A stretch of DNA of 64,000 nt from Coniochaeta sp. PMI_546 (Eukaryota; Ascomycota; Sordariomycetes; Coniochaetales; Coniochaetaceae), in the NCBI GenBank assembly GCA_021432605.1, contig MU271144.1:3158606-3222605 (forward strand), read 5' to 3'. This document shows, piece by piece, positions 41,785 through 52,730 of the stretch. Positions within the stretch are counted from its first letter, which is position 1. Every line of letters begins with the position of its first letter. The notes below the pieces were generated by a model. The model saw only the letters and a list, made by a program, of their open reading frames with translations, had not been told where the DNA came from and ran no database searches. The position numbers and the translations under genes were made by a program.

Positions 41785-44547
41785 ATGTTCGACACAAGGA
41801 TAGCATGCCTGTCGGTATTGGCTGGCTGGGCCGCCAGTGCCTGCGCTCAGGCAACATGGTCGAGCGACCAGGTAAATACTACTATGTGCTACTGGGAACA
41901 AGTTCGAGGTGAGCAATTCACCGAGTGTCCGTTTCGTCTCTGCTGATGTACTCATTTCCTCGTTAGCTGCTGTTGTTCGAGATACTGTCTATCTCGATGG
42001 CGGGATCCTCTGGTGGCTTCCGGGCCTCGCTGATGGCTCATACGCTACACCAGTTTCTGATAGTACGTCGGCCTTCCTGACGCGAGTGCTCAAGAAACAT
42101 CCACTCATGTGCCCGCGTAGACAACCCCTTGGGGATAATATACACGTTGAATTTTAGTAGACCCTTCAATACCACTCAGAACATCACCGCCATCATGGGA
42201 CAACTATCCAAAGCACCTGGCGGCGGGGCGGCCAACAACGCTGCGCCCAACTACCTGGACGGTGCGTTGCTCGCGAACGACGGCGAGTTCTTCCTATACG
42301 GCGGGATGCTGAGGAATACCGCTGCTTTCGTCCCGCCACACCCAGATGACGTTACTTCGTACCAAGCATATCAGTACGGTATACAGAAAGATGGCTTCCA
42401 TCCGGGTTTCGTGACAGACCGCCTACCGTCGGGGATGACACGGTACCTTGCATACGGCGGAGCAGCCAGTGCGCCGTCGGAGAACAAGGCATGGTATTTC
42501 TCCGGCATGCGTTCGCCGTCGTGGGGGGAGATATTCAACCCCAGCACGAACCAGTCTCTGACGGCGAGCAATGTATCCAACACTTTTATCACGCTGGATA
42601 TGTCCACTCAGCAACAGGAAACCTGGAAGAACGTGACGCTGCCGGATTCTGTTGCCGCGCGCGCGAACCCGGAGTTGGTTTGGGTCCCGGTGGGTGCCCA
42701 GGGTCTTCTCGTTGCACTTGGCGGAGTGGTCTTCCCGGAGTTTACCACCTCTTCGCACAAGTCCAGTAACGAGATCGTGAGCGAGGCGGAAAGTCCGGCC
42801 TTCATGACGAACATTGACGTCTATGACGTGGCTGGCGATGAGTGGTATCAACAGCCGACTTCCGGCGGTCCGGGGCAGCTCACGCGCGGCTGCGCGGTGG
42901 TGGCTCCCGCGCAGGACGGCTCGAGCTTCAACATCTACTACTACGGCGGGTATGACGGCTTACACGTCACCGGGGACTTCAGCGATGCGGTCTGGGTCCT
43001 GTCTCTCCCGTCATTCACTTGGACCAAGGTGGCGGCTGGCAAGACGAGCCACGGCCGGGCGGGGCACAAATGCTTCATGCCCTACCCCGACCAGATGATC
43101 GTCATCGGAGGGTATGCGCCACTGACAGGCATAGCGCCCAAGTGTGTCGAGGACGGCATCGTGCAGGTGTTCAACCTCTCCTCCACTACCTGGATGACGG
43201 GCTACGACCCAGCCAAGTGGAGCAACTACAGTGTCCCGGACGCCGTAGTAAAGACAATCGGAGGGACCGGGACCGGAGGAGCGACAGCCACATCCCCCTC
43301 CCCCTCGGGGTGGGCAGATGCGCCCCTCGGCACAGTCTTTGGGACCCGGTACCCCTCGACAAAGATCAAGAAGTGGTACCCCTACCCCGTCGCAAACGCC
43401 ACGAACAACACCAACCCCGACTTCACGCCCACGCCCAACCCAGACTCGGGAGGCGGCGTCCCCAAGTACCTCCCGCCGCTGCTGGGCACCATCTTCGGCC
43501 TGATGTTCATCACCCTGGTCCTGACGGGCATCTTCCTCTACCGGCGCCGCAGGCTGCTCAGGAACGGCGGCAGCGTGACCGAGTTCGGGACGGAGGACAG
43601 CAACGGCAACCGCATCATGTCCTGGATCCGGGGCCAGCCGTACGACAACAAGGCGCCGACCGTCACGACGACGGAGGAGACGCCCACCAGCCCCGAGATG
43701 GAGAGTCCGCCCGTGCTGTATCACCCGGCCATGGCGCAGATACATCATGAGATGGCCGATACGCAGCTTGCTGAGTTGCCTGGTCAGTTATTTTTCCCCC
43801 GTCGCAGTTTTCACTTCCTTCTATTTTTTCTTTCGTTTTGTCTTCGTCTTGTTTTCTTCTCTATGGTATGCAAGCTAACAATCTCCAAACGAAAAAGACA
43901 CATCCCCCCGCGCCGAGCTGCAAGACACAGGCCTCACGCCGGTGGAGATCATAACCCGGCACTCGCACCTCGGCTCCCTGAACGACCCGAGCAACTACTC
44001 GTCCATAACCCAGACGGACCACGCGAGCACCGTCTCCCGCTCGTCGGGCGCGGCGAACATGACGCCCAACAACAACAGCCGCCACCACCCGGCCTCCGTG
44101 TCGAGGCAGGAGATGCCCTCCCCGCCGGCCGAGGATGTCCCGTCTCCGGACTTCAGTCGGCCCGACTCCCCGCCGCTAGGGACGCATTATGACCTTGTTA
44201 GCGCGCCGGTCAGTCCGCAGGCGACGGGGCAGGGGCAAGTGGCGGCAGGGGAGCAGCAGCAGCAAGAGAGTGGGGGGGAGGGTGCGAGTGCGAGTGCCGG
44301 GAGACAGGTGGGCAGTGGGGTGTCGGAGGTGAGCGAGAGGGATAGGGCGCATCTGAGGCAGATTAGCGATGTGACTGTCAGTTCGGTCGGTACGCAGGGG
44401 GGAGGGGATAGGGTGTTGCCTACGCACAGCGAGGATGTTGGACAGGTGGTTGCGGGGCGTAGTGTCAGCCCGACGACGACGAGTCCGTTGAGGAGGAGTG
44501 TGTTTCGGGAGAGTAGGGAGGATATGGGTGGTGGTAGTGGGACGTGA
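41785..44547 (+). CDS. kelch-type beta-propeller single-pass membrane protein
   Basis: Exons are 41785-41908, 41967-42062, 42121-43782 and 43898-44547; phases agree and the protein has 843 residues. A signal peptide (MFDTRIACLSVLAGWAASACA) leads into an N-glycosylated ectodomain (NTTMCYWEQ, NFSRPFNTTQNIT). It has kelch-like blades: VYLDGGILWWLPG, FFLYGGML, VYDVAGDEWYQ, NIYYYGGYDG, MIVIGGYAPL and VFNLSSTTW. A Pro/Asn stalk precedes one transmembrane helix at about 521-545 followed by RRRR. The ~290-residue cytoplasmic tail is Ser/Pro/Gln-rich and probably disordered. The family is common in filamentous ascomycetes and usually called kelch-repeat or wall-anchored protein. A sensing role at the cell surface is plausible but not shown by sequence. 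Confidence 0.9.
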
Positions 44548-45165
44548 GATGTAGGAGGAACTAAAGGGGTGTGTCCCTGTCCTTATACGTGTTTGCGATT
44601 CCGGTGATATAATGGGGATTTTGGCGGCGGTCCTGAGGCGCTGCGTTGTCCTGGTCGAAGTTGAGCGGGCAGATACCGCTTAGAACCATTGCACTCTCAC
44701 GAAGGATCATACTGGAATATTGATAGACGTGCAGGTGAATGTAATCATCGCTTTGTAAGTAGTAGTCGTCCTTCAGGTCTTTTTCATGAATAACTTGAGA
44801 TGAAAGTACATCGTCTCTGCCCGTGAAAAGAACGGCTCGTTGCTCTTATTCGTTCTTCCGTGTCACGAAAGTTGAGCACTCGAGCGAGCATCTGGTTCCC
44901 AAATATCACAGACCTAAAAAGTCGAGAGTTGTAGCAGATTAATCTATTCAATATGCATGCCGGAGAAAGTTATGCTATTATACAACGGGCATGAATCCCA
45001 ATGGACACCCTCGCTCAGGTCAAACCAACTCGTCCATGGCAACAATCACAGCCAAGCCAGAGCATCGCTCTATATTCATCGTACCTATGATGACCAAAGC
45101 TCTCAACGCCAAACCCAATGCAAACCAGATCCCTCCAAATCTCCCGAGACAGAGGTCCAATGGGA
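44548..45165. other. convergent intergenic region, 3' UTRs
   Basis: These 618 bp lie between two gene ends. I see no gene or notable repeat. Confidence 0.5.
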
Positions 45166-46935
45166 TCACCTCCCCATCTCCCTCTGCCTCCTCCCCCACT
45201 CCCTCGTCTCCTTCATCTCCTTGAGGACCGCCTCGTTGAACACCTCGGGATTGTCAAGATACAGATGATGCCCCGCCTTCCGCACAATCACGACCCTGGC
45301 ACTGCCGTTCTCCCTCCTCTTCTCCTCCTCCGTTCCGTGCAGCAGCGCCTTGACCACGCGCGCCTTGATCTTCTCCTCGGCGGCATACCCGGCGCCCACG
45401 TCCATCCAGTCGCTGTCGCCGTACATCAGCACGACGGGGAATCCCGTCTCCCGCACCGCAGGCTCGGTCTCGGTGGCCGGCCTGACGACGCCGCGGCCGA
45501 CGTCTTGGATCCGGTTGATGACGGGGCTCCTGGCGAAGGCGCCCGGGGCGAGGAGGTAGGGCAGGGCGTACTCGCCGCTGCCCTTCTGGCGGAAGAGGCT
45601 GTAGGAGTACTCGTGCAGGGTCTGGCTCTCGTTGGCGGGGAGGTGGTTGAAGCGCCTCGAGGTCCAGCCCGAGACGAAGCGGGGGCCGAGCGGGCCGGCC
45701 AGGCGGACGAAGCTGAAGGGGCTCACGTTGGCGTCCCACAGCCAGACGAGCCAGCCCGGGATGGGCCGCTTGGGCGGGGAGGTGCCGGACCTGGCGGCGG
45801 CGGCCTTGTTGTTGCTGCCGACCTTGGTGAGGGTGTCGGTGTTCTCGTGGGCGTCCGGGTTGACGATGCCCTCCTGGCCCTGGGTGAACTCGTTCTGGAA
45901 GGTGGAGGTGTCGGGCTCGGGCATGGCGGCGTTGACGGCGTAGGGGTCCTCGGGGATGCCGGCCGGGCTGGCGAGGATGAGCTTGTTCAGGTGGCCCGGG
46001 TACTTGAGGGCGTAGGAGACGGCGAGGTAGCCGCCGAGCGAGTGGCCGAGCAGGGTGAACTTGTCGATCTTGCGGGCCTGGCGCCACTCCTCCAGGGCGT
46101 CGATGAACCAGTTCTCTGCCTCGGTGATCTTGCCCTGCTGGTCCTTGGCGTGGATCTTGAAGGGCGGTCGGGCGCTGTTGCCCATGCCGAGCATGTCGAG
46201 GCTGTAGATCTTCCAGCCGGGCGAGCGGCTCAGGGGCTCGTAGTTGCGGTAGAAGAAGCCGAGGCCGGCGCCGTAGCCGTGCAGCATCACCAGGGTCTCG
46301 TCGGCCTGCTCGCCGACGCGCTCGACGGAGAACTCGTTGAGGGCGCGGTTCTTGCCGGACAGGGGCACCATTGTCGAGCGCCAGACGCGCGGGCCGTAGG
46401 GGTCTGTCTTTGCGACGGCGCCGTCTTGGAGGCTGGTGTCGGCTGTGGCTTCTCTTAGGTAGGGGATCAGGTTGAGAACGTTGCGTTCTGCTTGTGTTGG
46501 TGTCACACTCGTCCACTGTAAAACGGTGAGTCAACATGGGTTCAAGTTCAAGCGAGTGTTGTCGTCGCGGTGGTGGTGGTGGTGGTGGTGGTGAGGAGGG
46601 GGACTGCCTACCCATTGGTGCACGGCATCCTTGTATCCCAAGGGGAAGAATCCCATCATGCTCCTGGAGCGGGATTTTGTCTGTGAGTCTGCCATTTCTG
46701 CGTCGGATTTCTTCTGTTGTTGTTTTGCTCGTTGTGATGCCAGCAGGGGCTGTTGACCGCGGACTGGCGGAGGAGGAGTGGAAGAGGCAACGGAGGCGGC
46801 GGTGGCGTCGGTGGACATTTTAGAGGAGGTCGGAAGCGGGAGGGACACTGCGGAGGAAGTTGCGGATGCGGATGTCGTTGCCAGCGTCAGTCTCGACGGC
46901 AGAGCAGAGAAAGCGAGCGAAGAAGTCTTGATCAT
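45166..46935 (-). CDS. alpha/beta hydrolase of the ABHD4/ABHD5 (CGI-58) group
   Basis: Two exons, 46935-46612 and 46515-45166, are joined across a 96-nt intron, giving 557 residues. The N-terminus (MIKTSSLAFSALPSRLTLAT) lacks acidic residues and resembles a mitochondrial targeting peptide. The segment MMGFFPLGYKDAVHQW precedes the fold. Catalytic landmarks are the oxyanion HGYGAG block, nucleophile elbow GHSLGG (Ser near 267) and a C-terminal HHLYLD, which fits the H-x4-D motif of lysophosphatidic acid acyltransferases and CGI-58 relatives. The yeast relatives Ict1 and Cld1 act on phospholipids and cardiolipin. With a presequence, a mitochondrial cardiolipin-lipase role like Cld1 is possible, but that is inference. 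Confidence 0.88.
46569..46592 (+). repeat. GGT microsatellite in intron of hydrolase gene
   Basis: Eight GGT units on the plus strand (ACC on the coding strand) lie inside the 96-nt intron, between donor and branch region. Confidence 0.8.
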
Positions 46936-47805
46936 TCCGGAGGCGAGGCAGAGCGTGGGACACGGTCCCTTATGAAGTGCTGCTGCATCAAAGGTAGAGT
47001 CCAGAGTACAGAGAGACAGGTATACGTAAGTCCCGTCTACACCTGTTTCAATGTAGAATTTCTGTTTTTTTTCTCTCTCTCCGTGATTATCTTGTCTGAC
47101 GTTCTCGGCCACTTCACTGTGGTGCCATGTACTATGTACCTTAGTATAGGCATTACAGGGGCTACAATTAGGTATGTACCACCTCGGAGTTAAAGTCTGT
47201 CCGGGACCCGTTCCGCTCCTTCCCGCAGTGCTGCAAAATGTTCGGGCGCACCTTCCAGTCAGCGGTTTCCCCCATTTCATTTTCAGCCCTGACAGATTCC
47301 GATGACGTTGACACTTTTTCTCTCTCTGACTGAGTTGCAGCCAATTGCGCCAATTGCCAGGCACTGATTCAGCCAGTACATAGCTGTGCCTGAAATCGAG
47401 AAACTCGCACTCGGATTAAGGTGCCTTCACATGATCTGTACACGTACGGTACATTGTTGTGTGCGTATAGCATAATCATAATCGGCATATGTCCAGTAAC
47501 TCCGGCTGTCGAGTGCGACAAGGACAGCCCAGATCAGCAGGCTAGAGATCCTTTGTACAATCCACAAAACACAGCCAGGGTTCCATGCAGGTGGCTTACG
47601 TATCTCACATACTTGTGTGTAGTGTACTGCGTATAGCCCGGAGTTGTGACACCCCAGCCTGACGCGGTCTCACAAACCAAAACTTCGGTCCGCGGGGTCC
47701 GGCTCCGACCTCACCTCACCACCTGAGCCGCAACACACGCTCACACGCTCACTCGCTCAGTCACCGACCGGTGTCTGGCCGGTACTCACCCACATAACTC
47801 ACATA
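46936..47805. promoter_or_regulatory. divergent promoter region hydrolase / SPO7
   Basis: These 870 bp lie between two start codons in opposite orientation and should hold both promoters and leaders. No gene is supported, and no specific factor site could be assigned. Confidence 0.45.
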
Positions 47806-49101
47806 ATGGCCGACCCCCTCGACTCAATCGTCAAAGGAGCTCCCCTCGGTCCAGTAACTCAAGACCTCAAAAATGTGGTGGATCCTTCAACAACCTCCGG
47901 CGTCACTGCCGCCAGCAAACCGGGCGACCCCCTCAGCAGCACCCCCAGCTCCCCCTCCATGATCTACCTCAACCTGCTCATCCTAGAAGCCTCTCTCCGG
48001 GCGCAGTACCTCGAGCTCCGCGCCCGCAGGCGCCACCACTCTTTCTTCCTCATGCTCCTCTCGCTCTGGACCCTGGGCTTCGGCTACGCCCTCTTCCTCG
48101 CGCCCCGCGAGGACGGCAGCGGCGTCGGAGGGTCGGTCTACTGGGTCGTCGAGATGGCGGAGAAGGTGTGCTTCATGGGTGGCGTCGTGACCGCCGTCCT
48201 GGTCTGGGCGACGGGGATCTGGGACCGCGGGGTCAGGTGGCCGAGGAAGTGGTTCGGGGTGTCGAACCGCGGCCTGCGAGGCTTCAACTGCAAGCTCGTC
48301 GTTATCAAGAGGCACTGGTGGACCGAGGCGCTGTCGACGCTGGGCTGGTTCCTGACGTACGGCTTGTTCTCCAGCACGGGCAGTTCGTATCGATATGTGG
48401 AGCCGAGCATCCTGAGAGAGGTCGACAAAGAGCTTAACCTGACGACCCAGGGACACCCTACGCTGCCGATTCTGAGCGAGGACGAGGAGAAGGGAGGGCA
48501 CGAGGAGGATGTCTCGCCTGGAGGGGATTATGTGAAGCTGCTGCTGCTGGCTAAGCCGTTCTCGCCGACGTTCAGAGAGAACTGGGAGCTGTACAGGACC
48601 GAATACTGGGAGCGCGAGAACGAGCGTCGTGCGCTGATCCGGTCGAAGCTGAAGGCCCGCGACAGGAAGATGCTGAAGCAGCACGGCGGCTGGTTCTGGT
48701 GGCTGCCGTGGAGGAAGGCGGCGATTCTGGCGAGGCACAACCGCTCCACCCACATCACCGGCGACCCGGAGAAACACCACCACCACCACGCGCACCATCC
48801 TCGTCACATGGCCGTCGTCGGAGAGCACCGCCGCACGCGCAGCAGCAGCGTCCGGAGGGGTAGCGTGTCGGCGACGTCGTCGCGCAGTCCCACGCCGTCG
48901 ATCGAGGTGGACGAGGCTGGTGTTTCGAGGAGGGCCAGCACGGCGTCAGACGCTTCGGACAAGCGACGGAAGAAGCTGAGCTCTGGCTCTTTCTCCAAAT
49001 CCCAGAGGCGGCCGGTGGTGGAGGGACGGTCGCTGACACCCGAGATCCCGTCGCCTTTGTCGAGGGAGAGCAGTGTTATCTCGACCGGGTCAGAGCGTTA
49101 G
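47806..49101 (+). CDS. SPO7: Spo7-like regulatory subunit of the Nem1-Spo7 phosphatase
   Basis: This is an intronless 431-residue frame. The conserved Spo7 core begins MIYLNLLILEASLRAQYLELR at residues 52-72, shortly before the first of two transmembrane helices (about 79-98 and 118-138). It continues through VRWPRKWFGVSNRGLRGFN and FLTYGLFSSTGSSYRY, and includes a block around FRENWELYRTEYWERENERR. The Ser/Arg/His-rich C-terminal ~110 residues look disordered, which makes the protein longer than the yeast one. In yeast Spo7 holds the catalytic subunit Nem1 at the nuclear/ER membrane; the pair dephosphorylates the lipin Pah1 and so tunes phospholipid versus triacylglycerol synthesis. Confidence 0.93.
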   Translation: MADPLDSIVKGAPLGPVTQDLKNVVDPSTTSGVTAASKPGDPLSSTPSSPSMIYLNLLILEASLRAQYLELRARRRHHSFFLMLLSLWTLGFGYALFLAPREDGSGVGGSVYWVVEMAEKVCFMGGVVTAVLVWATGIWDRGVRWPRKWFGVSNRGLRGFNCKLVVIKRHWWTEALSTLGWFLTYGLFSSTGSSYRYVEPSILREVDKELNLTTQGHPTLPILSEDEEKGGHEEDVSPGGDYVKLLLLAKPFSPTFRENWELYRTEYWERENERRALIRSKLKARDRKMLKQHGGWFWWLPWRKAAILARHNRSTHITGDPEKHHHHHAHHPRHMAVVGEHRRTRSSSVRRGSVSATSSRSPTPSIEVDEAGVSRRASTASDASDKRRKKLSSGSFSKSQRRPVVEGRSLTPEIPSPLSRESSVISTGSER

Positions 49102-49785
49102 ACAGTGTCTCACAGGTCACGCATAGAAATACGAGGCTCACAGTAAGGATTTTGTTGTATTGTAGCGATATATATATATGTGTGTAAGAATAGGTAGCCG
49201 AGAATCAGAGTGATGCTAGAGCGAATATCACAGCGTTCACGAGATGTTGCTACTCGTGGCTTCCCATCAACCCTATTTTGTTCTTGCCCTCGAATGTGTA
49301 TTATGTACCTCATATAGGTATAACCTGGAAGGTACCTTAGCCCTTCACTCATAACCGTAACTCGTTGTTTCCGGTATTATCTGGGCTGCGGTTGCCTTAC
49401 GTACATCAGGCTATTCGAAAGTGCAAACTTGCAGCGCCCCCACTAAAATTGGCGATATATATCTCCAACGGCATTGAACTCTCCAAGGTTCTTCTGGCCC
49501 CCATCTGCCCCCATCTTCATCAGTGATCACCTCAGTATTCGACCATCAGACGCGTTCTAAACGAGTATTTCCAGAACCAAACGAAGAGCTAATACAAGCA
49601 TCTGGGCTGTTCGCTCACCAGGATTCTTGGGGGTGTGTCAGGCTAAAGTTGCTGTCACTTTCAGAAATCCACGTCTTACATCTGGATGTGGAGTTGAGGT
49701 TGTCATCTCTCCGAGCCTCGCCAACTCACCACCATCAACAAACCTTTTCAAAACCAGCACACTGCTCATATCACCACCTTTCAAA
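49102..49785. other. intergenic, tandem genes
   Basis: These 684 bp lie between SPO7 and the phosphatase-like gene. They hold the SPO7 3' UTR and the next promoter. A short TA-rich run sits at about 49167-49180. No gene is supported; the plus frame starting at 49627 is an upstream extension of the next gene. Confidence 0.45.
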
Positions 49786-50757
49786 ATGGACCCCAGCCCA
49801 TTCCCCGGAATCGCTAGGACAGAAACACCCGTCGCACGACCCCCAAGTCCACCCTACATCCACATCCCCACCGTCGCAGAGCAGGACAACGCTGTGACCC
49901 TCAACCCCATCACCAGCACCGCTCCCCTCTCACCAGTCTTCGACCTCGGCCTGGGCAACCACATCTCCCGCCACGACGTCCTGACCATCACCCAGGGCCG
50001 CGTGCAGGTATCCCCGCGCACCCAGGAATGGACCTACGAGTCCCGCCGCCAGGCCCAGCCCATCCTGTCCTTCCTCTACCTCGGCCCGGCCGCCGTGGCG
50101 AGGGACCACGCCTTCCTCCGCCGCCACGGCATAACCATGCTCCTCGCCGCCCGCGACACGCGCCAGGCCGCCGCCCGCCTGCTGGCAGTCTCCAAATCCG
50201 CCTCCGAGCTGGGGCTGGCCGCGGACTACGTCGACGTCTCCGGCAGGGCGGAGCTGATATCCGCCATCCCCGTCGCGGTCGGCAAGATCAACGCCCATCT
50301 ACTGGAGAAGGCGGGGGGAGGGAAGGTTCTGGTGTGCTGCGAGACGGGCAACGAGCGCTCCGCCGCCCTGGTGGCGGCCTACATCATGACGATGTACGAG
50401 GCGGATCTGGTCCGGGCGCTGCAGTTCATTCACTACCGGCGCTTCTGCACCAACTTCGACGACGACATCAAGTTCTTGCTGAGGAGCTATGGGGATATTG
50501 TCGCTGCGAGGCGGATGGTGCATGACGGGCGGCAGGGACAGGGGCAGGGGCAGGGGCAGCGCGAGAGCCAGCAGAGTCTAAGTTGGGGAGACGCGAAGAA
50601 GTCGAAGAGGGGTATCTCGGACACGTCGATGGATGACGATGATGATCCGCAGAGTGACGGGCCGGAGTCAGATCTGGAGAGGTTCAGCGGACGACACCTG
50701 ACGCCGTTTGTGGATAGTGGGCATGGTGGTGACGAGGCGATGGGACTGGGTGGCTAG
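49786..50757 (+). CDS. dual-specificity-phosphatase-like protein (STYX/DUSP group)
   Basis: I choose ATG 49786 (good context, AAAATGG) over the upstream frame opening; the product has 323 residues. After a Pro-rich N-terminus a DUSP-like fold is visible: ILSFLYLGPAAVARDHAFL, RRHGITMLLAARDTR, a VGKINAHLLEKA helix, and the active-site loop VCCETGNERSAALVAAYIM. The loop has Cys185 and Arg191 in C-x5-R spacing, but the usual His before the nucleophilic Cys is replaced by Cys and the loop has Glu-Thr-Gly-Asn instead of the common Gly-rich residues. Activity may therefore be weak or absent, as in STYX pseudophosphatases, although the nucleophile is kept. The C-terminus has a GQ run and acidic stretch and seems disordered. 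Confidence 0.8.
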   Translation: MDPSPFPGIARTETPVARPPSPPYIHIPTVAEQDNAVTLNPITSTAPLSPVFDLGLGNHISRHDVLTITQGRVQVSPRTQEWTYESRRQAQPILSFLYLGPAAVARDHAFLRRHGITMLLAARDTRQAAARLLAVSKSASELGLAADYVDVSGRAELISAIPVAVGKINAHLLEKAGGGKVLVCCETGNERSAALVAAYIMTMYEADLVRALQFIHYRRFCTNFDDDIKFLLRSYGDIVAARRMVHDGRQGQGQGQGQRESQQSLSWGDAKKSKRGISDTSMDDDDDPQSDGPESDLERFSGRHLTPFVDSGHGGDEAMGLGG

Positions 50758-52173
50758 GAGGCCCCCGGCCTGGGTCCGAAGCGTCAGCTCGATGATGTGA
50801 GGGTGCAGAGGATGGCGACGGGGGGGCAGGATGTTCTCTACTGGAGGCAGGTTGAGTGGATGGGTCCTGTTTGAGGAGTACATGGTTTACGAGGGGGTGG
50901 CATAGGCTTTGCATGGGTTTGGGGGAAGCGCGCTGCTTGTCTTTTGCGCGAGGCATTCGATTATAGGAAGGTTAGCATTGGGGCTGGAGTTCTGGAAGCA
51001 TACTTATACCCCCTGTTTCTGGCTATGGCTGAGGCTCTGAGAAAGACCTCCGTGGGACGCTGGCGCTGCTTTAAAAGGATTATGGGAGAGGTCGGTTCAT
51101 AACATTAGCCTGGATGCGATTCTTAGACACGACAACAAAAATATGGTTTGCAGCTCTGATCCTTTGTGCCCTTGATAGGCAAGTCAGCGTAGTGGCCACC
51201 TTTTGCTTCCTGGTCACCCATTGGCAGTAATGAGCCTGAAATGTGAAGCTTCCATCTTGGTGGCACCCAGAGCCGCATTTCCCTTGTAGTTTGCGAATCG
51301 AAGTCCCTTTCCGAATTTTTATTGATTCAATGTTGAGATACTTGAGTTTCTTCAATTTATTTATCACTTCATTTTCCGCCTGTCCTAGTTTGCATCCAGA
51401 ATACATAGGCCCGATGTTCATCAGTGGATCGTCACTAGAATATATGTAAACGTCTGTTAAGCAGTCAACCTGGATGAAAGTACGGAGAAGAAGTATGCAC
51501 ATTCGGGTCTGAAGTCCCTGTCCTGATGCCATTCTATGATCTATCATGCTCACTCATCGTGCTCCTTTTACTACACATACAGATTTCAGATCAACTGAGA
51601 CACTGGACTGAGCTTTTGTCTGTCCGAATAATAACTTTTGAACCCCTTTCACTCCCATATGTAAAGCTTATCGAAAGACCACCCATTCTTTTTCCAGTCA
51701 GATATTCGCCTACGTAATTTACTTGACTAGTGATCACTTCACAAGCACGCTCGGCTGCTTCTGCGCCATGGGTAAGAGGGCGAGAGTTTCTATACTCTAC
51801 CAGTATCCAGCTTGACCATAGTGTTTAGCACAAAGCCTCCTTGCTCATATAGTGCTGCAACCCAACTGGCTTTTCTACTGCGTTCCATTTCTTCCTCTCG
51901 AAGCTCCTCGCTTGAGGAGTAGCTGGAGTCACGACAACCCGCTGGAACTTGGACATTCTTCCTTTCCGTCACCGGTGTGTCTGTGATGACGAGTAAGCAT
52001 GATACCTGGTGGCCCATCGTAAGATCAACAGCTGTATCGTAAGAATGTTAGCTGCCGGACACCAGAAGAAGCCCCTTTTCGTACACCCTTCCTTGTGCAA
52101 AACAACAGTAGACTCTTGACCTCCAAACTCCTGTATCCATTCTCCAGCAAACAGCAAGTCTTCGATGCTCCCT

Positions 52174-52212
52174 TAGAGCGATAAGCTCCTGAGCAATCCC
52201 CTTATCGCTCTA
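52174..52212. promoter_or_regulatory. inverted repeat with paired GATAAG sites, copy 1
   Basis: Perfect 12-bp arms TAGAGCGATAAG (52174-52185) and CTTATCGCTCTA (52201-52212) flank a 15-nt spacer. Each arm carries GATAAG, the binding core of fungal GATA factors (AreA/NIT2, SRE, white-collar families). It lies 519-557 bp before the C2H2 gene start. As RNA it would form a 12-bp hairpin. Confidence 0.75.
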
Positions 52213-52322
52213 GCCGTGCAGAGAAGTCGGTGATTCGTCAAGGGCACTCCCCGATAGCCGCACTGGTCACAGCTGGTACTCCTCTCACATCCTCAGGTGT
52301 GCTCATCTCTCCCAAGCTCGCT

Positions 52323-52362
52323 TAGAGCGATAAGACCCTGATCTCGACCACTTATCGCTCTA
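52323..52362. promoter_or_regulatory. inverted repeat with paired GATAAG sites, copy 2
   Basis: The same 12-bp arms recur at 52323-52334 and 52351-52362 with a 16-nt spacer of different sequence, 149 bp downstream of copy 1. The arms are identical while the spacers differ, suggesting selection on the arms or a partial duplication. It lies 369-408 bp before the C2H2 gene start. Confidence 0.75.
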
Positions 52363-52730
52363 TCGTAGATAGCCGTGACGGCTTCGTGAAGTCGCGCTCC
52401 TCCCAAACAACTCTAGCACGTCCTTATTGTTTGTTTCCTCGCTGCTGATAATCCCGAACTCAATTTCTTCTTCCGCCACCTTCACTGCCTATCGCCCTCC
52501 CTCCAAAACACTTCACAGAGACCTCCGCCGGCCCTTTTCTTTGCAAGCCTTCCATCCTCAACTCCGCCGAGACCTTTTGCAGCTCCTCACTACCCCTTAA
52601 GGGCTTCAATGTAAGATCACTTGTTTTCATAGCGTCAGAGCAGCTGGAGTCTAAAGAAAGTCATTAGCTAAGCGTCAAAAACAAAAGCAGTATCAGCAGC
52701 AGCAAAAGCAACAGCACCAGCAGCAGCAAG

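Larger units (their letters stand above)
50758..52730. other. AT-richer intergenic region with unassigned open frames
   Basis: This 1.97-kb stretch contains an AT-richer part (about 51050-51750). Minus-strand frames 51080-51553 (157 codons), 51790-52017 (75) and 51969-52157 (62) have protein-like composition but could not be joined by a convincing intron. They may be decayed exons. The GATA palindromic pairs sit at 52174-52362. The last 300 bp are CT- then CAG/CAA-rich leader for the C2H2 gene. Confidence 0.4.

Noticed and set aside
45118-46458. 446-codon plus-strand open frame antisense to the hydrolase, and a 453-codon frame on the same strand
   Set aside because: The GC-rich third positions of the real gene keep other frames open. 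The products are Gly/Val/Glu- or Arg/Pro-rich and have no family character.
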